The translations under genes and the position numbers were made by a program. Positions 1-4,349 of a DNA stretch of 7,127 nt are shown here, piece after piece. Each line of letters begins with the position of its first letter. Positions within the stretch are counted from its first letter, which is position 1. Where the stretch lies: NCBI GenBank assembly GCA_025455635.1, contig JALOMF010000213.1, positions 1 to 7,127 of the forward strand, written 5' to 3'. Under the pieces are notes generated by a model. That model saw nothing but the letters and a program-made list of their open reading frames with translations. It was not told where the DNA came from and made no database searches. Source of the stretch: Saprospiraceae bacterium. GTDB taxonomy: Bacteria > Bacteroidota > Bacteroidia > Chitinophagales > Saprospiraceae.

Positions 1-174
1 CACGTCGAGGCCGACGATGTTCATCGGGCGCTCCTCGATGACGTTGGGTGTAAAGCCCACCACGTTAGGGATGGTGCGGGCAGTTTTTTCGGCGTACTGC
101 TCCAGGTGCATGGTGCTCATGCCGAGGTGCTTGGTAGCGTACTTCAGAAATTCATCTTTGTGAAACATAGACAT
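1..174 (-). CDS. clpP: ATP-dependent Clp protease proteolytic subunit ClpP (N-terminal 58 codons, cut by window edge)
   Basis: The minus strand from 174 to 1 is an open frame of 58 codons beginning MSMFHKDEFLKYATKH and containing VIEERPMNIVGLDV at its end. A start rich in KDEF.KYA.KH followed by a (T)P.VIEER.MN...DV motif is what I recall of Bacteroidota ClpP N-termini; the IEER segment leads into the first strand of the serine protease fold. The catalytic Ser, His and Asp lie outside the window, so activity cannot be judged. A second in-frame ATG lies two codons in (166-168), and either could be the start; I took the longer. It lies downstream of tig on the same strand after a 178-bp gap, the common tig-clpP order. 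ClpP forms the degradation chamber of ClpXP in the cytoplasm. Family call is from sequence memory and gene order. Confidence 0.82.
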   Translation of the reverse strand, partial: MSMFHKDEFLKYATKHLGMSTMHLEQYAEKTARTIPNVVGFTPNVIEERPMNIVGLDV

Positions 175-183
175 TACAAGGAA

Positions 184-210
184 AAAGTAAAAAGGCGAAA
201 GTAAAAAGCC
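184..210. repeat. Short tandem repeat of 14-bp period between tig and clpP
   Basis: Two copies of AAAGTAAAAAGGC (184-196 and 198-210) lie 14 bp apart and differ at one base. Each copy can also be read as two related 7-bp units. It is non-coding, in the leader just upstream of the clpP start. The outer AAGGC (192-196) and GCCTT (208-212) could pair into a weak 5-bp stem, which I do not regard as a terminator. The 7/14-bp period matches that of the repeats inside the glycosyltransferase gene. Confidence 0.6.
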
Positions 211-352
211 TTGCAATCAACACAACCACTCCTTAGTTTGTCCTTTTTACCAGTTAGTTTAAGCTAAAACAGTGCCGCCGGGCGATTTTGTCAAACCAGA
301 TGGACAAGCAATTAAACGCCTTTTTCAGGATGTGGTTGAACACTAATCGAAT

Positions 353-1786
353 TTATTCCTCCTCGTCGGCAACAGGGGCACCCTGAGCAAGCTTTGACTT
401 GGCTTCTTCCTGTGCCATCACGGCGTCGTACTTCGCTTTCAGTTCTTCTTCCGAAACGAAGATATTGTTCAGTCCCACGTTCTCCTTCAACTTGAAAAAC
501 AGCTTATCGGCCAGCACATCGCCTGCCAATCCATTGAGGCTTTCCGGGTCTTGCAACATGCGCTGCACCACGGGTTCCAGCATTTTTGGGTCGTAGTAGC
601 CACCGAAGTAGCCCGCCACCCTGTTGTAGGCCATCTGCCGCACATCTTCCTCCGTCACGTCCAGCTCGTACTGCTTTTGCAGCTTGTTCGTTATCAAGGT
701 CCACCTCATGCCGTCGGCAAAATTGTCGAAATCGGCCAAAATAGAACCTGCCTTGTCTTCATGGCTCACCTGTAGCCAGCGCTTGATGAATTCATCGGGA
801 AGCGGCATCTGGGGGCGGTTCAGGTCGAGCAGGCGGTCGCGCAGGTCGCGGTAGAGCAGCGAATCGGCTTGGCCCTGCTGTGCACCTCCCAAGCTCTGGG
901 CAATGCGTGCTTTGGCCTCTTCCAAGTTGTACACCTCGCCCGCCCCGAATATTTTATCAAAAAAGTCTTGGGTCAGCTCGGCTGGGGCTTGGCGGGTCAC
1001 GCTCTCGATGGTGCCTTCGTACATTTCGCCCGTCTCGGTGCCTTCGTCAATATCGGCTTGGGTGAAATTGAGCAGGTATTTCTTAACGAACTCGCGGCTG
1101 GTGCCTTCCTCCAGTTCAAAAATATTGAAGCGCAGCTTATCGCCTTTTTGCTTGCCCTTGATGGCATCTTTTGTGGCGCCTTCGGCAATGCGGTTCACCA
1201 AAATCGGGAAAGTCGTTTTCCAGCCGTCGGCCTTGGGGGCATCGCCATCCAGCTCCACGGCGCTGAAGTGTACCATGTCCTCGTCGGCAATCGGCTCGGT
1301 GCTTTCGACGCGCTCGCCGAGCTGCTTGCGGGCAGACTCCAGGCGCTCCTCCACTTTTTCGTCGCTTACACTGACCTTGTAGTAGTCGTAGCTGGTGTTC
1401 ATGTCCACGCCCTTCAGGTCAAACTCAGGCGCCTTGCCCAAGTCGAACTTGAAGTTGTAGTCCGTCATGTTGTCGTAGTCGAAATTGACAGGCGCTTGGT
1501 CGAGCGACGGGATTGGCTGGCCCATGTAGCTGACCTCCTGGCCCTTCACCAGCTCAGAAAGCTCTTTGTGGAGCATGTCGGTGATGACCTCGGAGAGGAT
1601 GCTCTTGCCGTACATTTTTTTCAAAAAAGGCAGCGGGGTCTTGCCCTTCCTAAAGCCCTTGATGGCTCCCCTATCCTTGAGCTTGGCGAGTTCTTTCTTG
1701 AAAATGGGTTCGTACTCGTCCTTTTCGATGGCGATGTTGAACACAGCGTTGAGTGCGTCAATGTCCTCTCTGACAACTTTAGGCAT
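353..1786 (-). CDS. tig: Trigger factor, ribosome-associated chaperone / peptidyl-prolyl isomerase
   Basis: A 477-residue protein matching trigger factor. Residues 1-115 form the ribosome-binding domain, with the family signature GFRKGK at 44-49, the loop that docks on ribosomal protein L23 at the tunnel exit. Residues about 155-265 correspond to the FKBP-like PPIase domain; it is divergent, with no clear run of FKBP active-site aromatics, as is common in this phylum. The remainder is the helical substrate-cradling region that completes the C-terminal domain. The tail ends in an acidic VADEEE. E. coli Tig has 432 residues, so this one is somewhat long. It acts in the cytosol on nascent chains. 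The start ATG at 1784-1786 gives MPKVVREDIDALNAVFNIAI; the stop is TAA. A minus-strand tRNA gene lies upstream and clpP downstream. No convincing -7 box was found in the upstream spacer, so the promoter is unresolved. Confidence 0.95.
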   Translation of the reverse strand: MPKVVREDIDALNAVFNIAIEKDEYEPIFKKELAKLKDRGAIKGFRKGKTPLPFLKKMYGKSILSEVITDMLHKELSELVKGQEVSYMGQPIPSLDQAPVNFDYDNMTDYNFKFDLGKAPEFDLKGVDMNTSYDYYKVSVSDEKVEERLESARKQLGERVESTEPIADEDMVHFSAVELDGDAPKADGWKTTFPILVNRIAEGATKDAIKGKQKGDKLRFNIFELEEGTSREFVKKYLLNFTQADIDEGTETGEMYEGTIESVTRQAPAELTQDFFDKIFGAGEVYNLEEAKARIAQSLGGAQQGQADSLLYRDLRDRLLDLNRPQMPLPDEFIKRWLQVSHEDKAGSILADFDNFADGMRWTLITNKLQKQYELDVTEEDVRQMAYNRVAGYFGGYYDPKMLEPVVQRMLQDPESLNGLAGDVLADKLFFKLKENVGLNNIFVSEEELKAKYDAVMAQEEAKSKLAQGAPVADEEE

Positions 1787-1865
1787 GGTGGAATTTGCTT
1801 TTTGTTTTTGAAAAAAATACTGGCGAGGAGGGTTTTTCAGAAGGGGTTTGATATGAAAAAAAATG

Positions 1866-1960
1866 GTTGATAAAAGGTTGATAACGAGTAAAATCAGGTG
1901 AACGCAGCCAAAATTTGGCCCCTATCAACCTTCATCAACTTGCTATCAACCCTTATCAAC
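1866..1960. repeat. Helically phased TATCAAC motif array upstream of tig
   Basis: Four direct copies of (T/C)ATCAAC start at 1923, 1933, 1944 and 1954, spaced 10, 11 and 10 bp. Two inverted copies (GTTGATA) start at 1866 and 1877, spaced 11 bp. The left pair (1865-1883) and the right pair (1944-1961) form an imperfect inverted repeat of about 18 bp around a 60-bp centre. The spacing is close to one DNA turn, so all copies face the same side of the helix. It lies in the non-coding gap between tRNA-Leu and tig, where tig's promoter or leader should be. It could be an operator array, an RNA stem in the tRNA-tig read-through transcript, or a decayed interspersed repeat; the sequence alone does not decide. 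Confidence 0.55.
1907..1919. other. Perfect 13-bp palindrome GCCAAAATTTGGC
   Basis: GCCAAA-A-TTTGGC is a perfect 6+1+6 dyad lying near the middle of the TATCAAC inverted-repeat region upstream of tig. Its size suits binding by a dimeric protein. No T-tract follows on either strand, so it is not an intrinsic terminator for the tRNA. A chance occurrence is possible. Confidence 0.35.
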
Positions 1961-1970
1961 CAAGAAAATG

Positions 1971-2052
1971 TGCGGGTGGAGGGACTCGAACCCCCACGCC
2001 TCGCAGCACCAGATCCTAAGTCTGGCGCGTCTACCAATTTCGCCACACCCGC
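1971..2052 (-). tRNA. trnL: tRNA-Leu, anticodon UAG
   Basis: Read on the minus strand, the 82-nt sequence folds as a class II tRNA. The acceptor arm pairs GCGGGUG with CACCCGC, with discriminator A at 1971. The anticodon stem CCAGA/UCUGG carries the loop CUUAGGA, placing anticodon UAG at 2016-2018 (decodes CUA and other CUN leucine codons). A variable arm of the expected leucine type follows (around GCUGCGAGGCGU), then a T arm GGGGG-UUCGAGU-CCCUC. The D arm contains the usual GGUAGA run. The 3' CCA is not encoded (the next bases read CAT), so it must be added by CCA-adding enzyme. The gene stands alone between pdhC and tig, with its own likely promoter upstream. Confidence 0.96.
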
Positions 2053-2102
2053 AATTCATTGGTTATCAAACCACTACGTTTGGCCTTTCGGCAAAAGCGG
2101 CG

Positions 2103-2110
2103 CAAAGATA
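2103..2110 (-). promoter_or_regulatory. Bacteroidota-type -7 box for tRNA-Leu
   Basis: On the minus strand this reads TATCTTTG, a perfect match to the TAnnTTTG -7 consensus used by the Bacteroidota primary sigma factor. The expected -33 position, about 19 bp upstream, is a T-run rather than a clear TTTG. Transcription would start near 2096, giving a tRNA 5' leader of about 44 nt that contains a small GCC-GAAA-GGC hairpin. Confidence 0.55.
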
Positions 2111-2188
2111 AAAAGTTTTTCAATTGAAAAAAGGAAATCGAACTTCTCACGCAATTTCCCGAATCGGGCAGCCTGCCTGGCGTTTGCC

Positions 2189-2235
2189 AAAAAACAAAAA
2201 AGCCCTCCGCCCAGCAGCTGCTGAACGGAGGGCTT
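2189..2235 (-). terminator. Intrinsic terminator of pdhC
   Basis: On the minus strand a 10-bp perfect stem, AAGCCCTCCG (2226-2235) with CGGAGGGCTT (2200-2209), is followed by a T-rich tract TTTTTTGTTTTTT (2189-2201, the last Ts of the stem included). It starts about 20 bp after the pdhC stop. The 16-nt loop holds a 12-bp palindrome, CAGCAGCTGCTG (2212-2223). This is a textbook rho-independent terminator and should separate pdhC from the tRNA gene. Confidence 0.92.
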
Positions 2236-2254
2236 CGCATTTTATCAAAAAGAA

Positions 2255-3532
2255 TCAAACGAGCAAGCGCATCGGCTCCTCCAAGATTCCCTTCAGTGTT
2301 TGCAAGAACTCGGCACCCGTCGCCCCGTCCACCACCCGGTGGTCGCAGGAGAGCGTCACTTTCATCATGTTGCCGATGGCAATCTCGCCGCCCTTCACAA
2401 TCGGCTTCTGGATGATGGCACCCACCGCCAAGATGCAAGCATCCGGCGGGTTGATGATGCCCGTGAACTCCTCGATGCCGAACATGCCAAGGTTCGAGAT
2501 GGTGAACGTGTTGCCGCTCATCTCGTCCGGCTGCAGCTTTTTGTTGCGGGCTTTTTCCGCCATCACCTTCACCTCTTGGTTGATGGCCGAAAGGGATTTC
2601 AGGTCGGCGTTTTTCACCACGGGCACGAGCAGCCCGTCCTCCACGGCCACGGCCACGCCGATGCTGATGTGGTGGTTGTAGCGGATTTTGTCGCCGAGCC
2701 ACGACGAGTTCACCGCCGGGTGCTTGCGCAATGCCACGGCCACAGCCTTTATCACGATGTCGTTGAACGACAGCTTGACCGGGGCGGCCAGTTCGTTCAG
2801 CTTCGGGCGCATGGCCACTGCGCTGTCCATGTTGATTTCCATGGTCAGGTAGAAGTGGGGCGCACCGTTTTTGCTCTCCGTCAGCCTGCGGGCGATGGTC
2901 TTGCGCATTTGGCTGACCGTTTTTTCCTCAAAACTTTCGCCTGCGGCAAAACTGATGGCGGGCGCTTGCGCAACGGGTGCAGCGGCCGGGGCGGCAGGAG
3001 CCGGAGCAGCAGCGCCATTGCCTAAGGCAGCTTCCACGTCCTTGCGCACGATGCGGCCACCGTCGCCGGAGCCTTGCACCGCTGCGATGTCAATGCCGGC
3101 TTCCTTCGCAATGCTCTTGGCCAGCGGCGAGGCTTTAACCCGGCCTTCGCTTGCGGCAGGTGCTGCGGGCGCGGCGGGTGCCGAAGCAGCTACCGCCTCC
3201 ACGGCAGGTGCTGCGGCAGGAACAGGTTCGGCGGCCTTGGCTTGGCCGTTGGAAGCAGCTTTTGCGCCAGCGCCAGCCTGCGACTGCCAGTCCTCGCCCG
3301 GCTTGCCGATGACGGCGATGAGTCCCTCCACGGGCACTACGCCTTCCTTGATGGCAATGTGCAGCAGGGTGCCTTCCCAAAGGCTCTCGAAGTCCATCGT
3401 CGCCTTGTCGGTCTCGATTTCGGCGAGCAGGTCGCCGGGCGATACTTTGTCGCCTTCTTTTTTGTGCCACGCCACGATGTTTCCTTCGGTCATTGTGTCG
3501 CTCATGCGGGGCATTTTGATAATTTCAGCCAT
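2255..3532 (-). CDS. pdhC: Pyruvate dehydrogenase complex E2, dihydrolipoamide acetyltransferase
   Basis: A 425-residue 2-oxo acid dehydrogenase E2. Residues 1-78 are a lipoyl domain with the attachment site EIETDKATMDFES, the lipoylated lysine being K43. An Ala/Pro-rich flexible linker spans about 88-130. The E3/E1-binding domain covers 132-170 (KASPLAKSIAKEAGID...GSGDGGRIVRKDV). A second Ala/Pro linker leads to the catalytic domain, about 197-425, with the active-site motif DHRVVDG at 397-403 (H398, D402). E2 passes the acetyl group from pyruvate through lipoate to CoA in the cytoplasm. The alanine/proline linkers and the terminal MRLLV are typical of pyruvate-type E2 proteins, but the branched-chain or 2-oxoglutarate type is not excluded by motifs alone. 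Only one lipoyl domain is present. E1 genes are not adjacent. It ends in TGA and a strong terminator; recR lies divergently upstream. Confidence 0.93.
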   Translation of the reverse strand: MAEIIKMPRMSDTMTEGNIVAWHKKEGDKVSPGDLLAEIETDKATMDFESLWEGTLLHIAIKEGVVPVEGLIAVIGKPGEDWQSQAGAGAKAASNGQAKAAEPVPAAAPAVEAVAASAPAAPAAPAASEGRVKASPLAKSIAKEAGIDIAAVQGSGDGGRIVRKDVEAALGNGAAAPAPAAPAAAPVAQAPAISFAAGESFEEKTVSQMRKTIARRLTESKNGAPHFYLTMEINMDSAVAMRPKLNELAAPVKLSFNDIVIKAVAVALRKHPAVNSSWLGDKIRYNHHISIGVAVAVEDGLLVPVVKNADLKSLSAINQEVKVMAEKARNKKLQPDEMSGNTFTISNLGMFGIEEFTGIINPPDACILAVGAIIQKPIVKGGEIAIGNMMKVTLSCDHRVVDGATGAEFLQTLKGILEEPMRLLV

Positions 3533-3726
3533 TACTCAGTATTGAGATATTTAGTGTGATTGAGTTATAGAGTTGGTGGTCGGAGGGGCAAACTTCGCAA
3601 AAATGAAATAATTTCGCTTCTCAAAATGGAAAACGCCGCTTTTGGTTTTTAAAAGCGCCACAAAAATAACGAAGTGACGCATCAGATTGGCTTTTGTAGG
3701 CTGGCGCGACCGTTTCAAATTTCAAC
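3533..3726. promoter_or_regulatory. Divergent intergenic region of pdhC and recR, with a hairpin in the recR leader
   Basis: This 194-bp gap must carry the promoters of both genes. No perfect TAnnTTTG box is seen; one-mismatch candidates are TAATTTCG on the plus strand (3609-3616) and CATTTTTG on the minus strand nearby. A hairpin CGCTTTT-GGTTTTT-AAAAGCG (3637-3657) lies about 70 bp upstream of recR. It lacks a T-tract after either arm, so it is not a clear terminator and may be a structure in the recR 5' leader. Confidence 0.4.
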
Positions 3727-4344
3727 ATGAATTTTTCTTCCAAACTGATTGAGCAATCCGTGGAGGCTTTCGCCAGCCTGCCCGGCATTGGCCGCAAGAC
3801 GGCACTTCGACTGACGCTCCACCTCGTGGGCAAGTCGCCGGAAGTGACCGAGCAGTTCGCCGAGGCCATCGTGAAGATGCGCCGGGGCATCCAGCACTGC
3901 ACCATCTGCCACAACCTGAGCGACGAGCCTGTCTGCCAGGTCTGCGCCGACCGCCGCCGCGACCGCTCGCTGGTCTGTGTGGTGGAGAGCATCCGCGACG
4001 TGATGGCCATCGAGGACACCTCGCAGTACCGGGGCCTGTACCACGTGCTGGGCGGCCTCATCAACCCGCTGGAGGGCATCGGCCCCGGCGAGCTGACGAT
4101 TGACTCGCTGCTGCACCGGGTGGCCGATGGCGCCGAAATCCGGGAAATCATCCTCGCCATCAGCCCCACCATCGAGGGGGACACCACCATGTTTTACATC
4201 ACCAAAAAACTGAAGGGAAGCCCCGTGAGCGTGAGCAGCATCGCCCGTGGCGTAAGCTTCGGCGGCGAGCTGGAGTACGCGGACGAGGTGACGCTGGGAA
4301 GGAGTATCGTGGCGAGGATGCCGTACCGTTTGAACAACGAGTAA
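3727..4344 (+). CDS. recR: Recombination mediator protein RecR
   Basis: A 205-residue protein of normal RecR length (E. coli 201). An N-terminal helix-hairpin-helix carries LPGIGRKTALRL at 18-29. A C4 zinc finger follows with cysteines at 58, 61, 70 and 73 (CTICHNLSDEPVCQVC). The Toprim domain runs from about 81, with VCVVES (E88 region) and the conserved HVLGGLINPLEGIGP stretch. The C-terminal Walker-B-like end is SIARGVSFGGELEYADEVTLGRSI. RecR works with RecO, and RecF where present, to load RecA on SSB-coated single-stranded DNA in gap repair. The ATG at 3727 gives MNFSSKLIEQSVEAFASLPG, the expected family start; no Shine-Dalgarno is visible. Its base composition is distinctly GC-rich. The next gene starts 5 nt after the TAA stop, so they are probably co-transcribed. 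Confidence 0.97.
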   Translation: MNFSSKLIEQSVEAFASLPGIGRKTALRLTLHLVGKSPEVTEQFAEAIVKMRRGIQHCTICHNLSDEPVCQVCADRRRDRSLVCVVESIRDVMAIEDTSQYRGLYHVLGGLINPLEGIGPGELTIDSLLHRVADGAEIREIILAISPTIEGDTTMFYITKKLKGSPVSVSSIARGVSFGGELEYADEVTLGRSIVARMPYRLNNE

Positions 4345-4349
4345 GCCCC

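Noticed and set aside
869..1870. A 333-codon open frame on the plus strand across tig
   Set aside because: It lies entirely opposite a convincing trigger factor gene, has no recognisable motifs, and is explained by GC-rich codon use on the other strand.
1923..1960. TATCAAC copies as DnaA boxes of an origin
   Set aside because: The DnaA box consensus is TTATCCACA; these copies lack the CACA end, and no AT-rich unwinding region or dnaA/dnaN gene is nearby.
2300..3025. A 241-codon plus-strand frame opposite pdhC
   Set aside because: It has an antisense-type composition rich in His, Val and Arg, while the opposite strand encodes a complete E2 with all domains.
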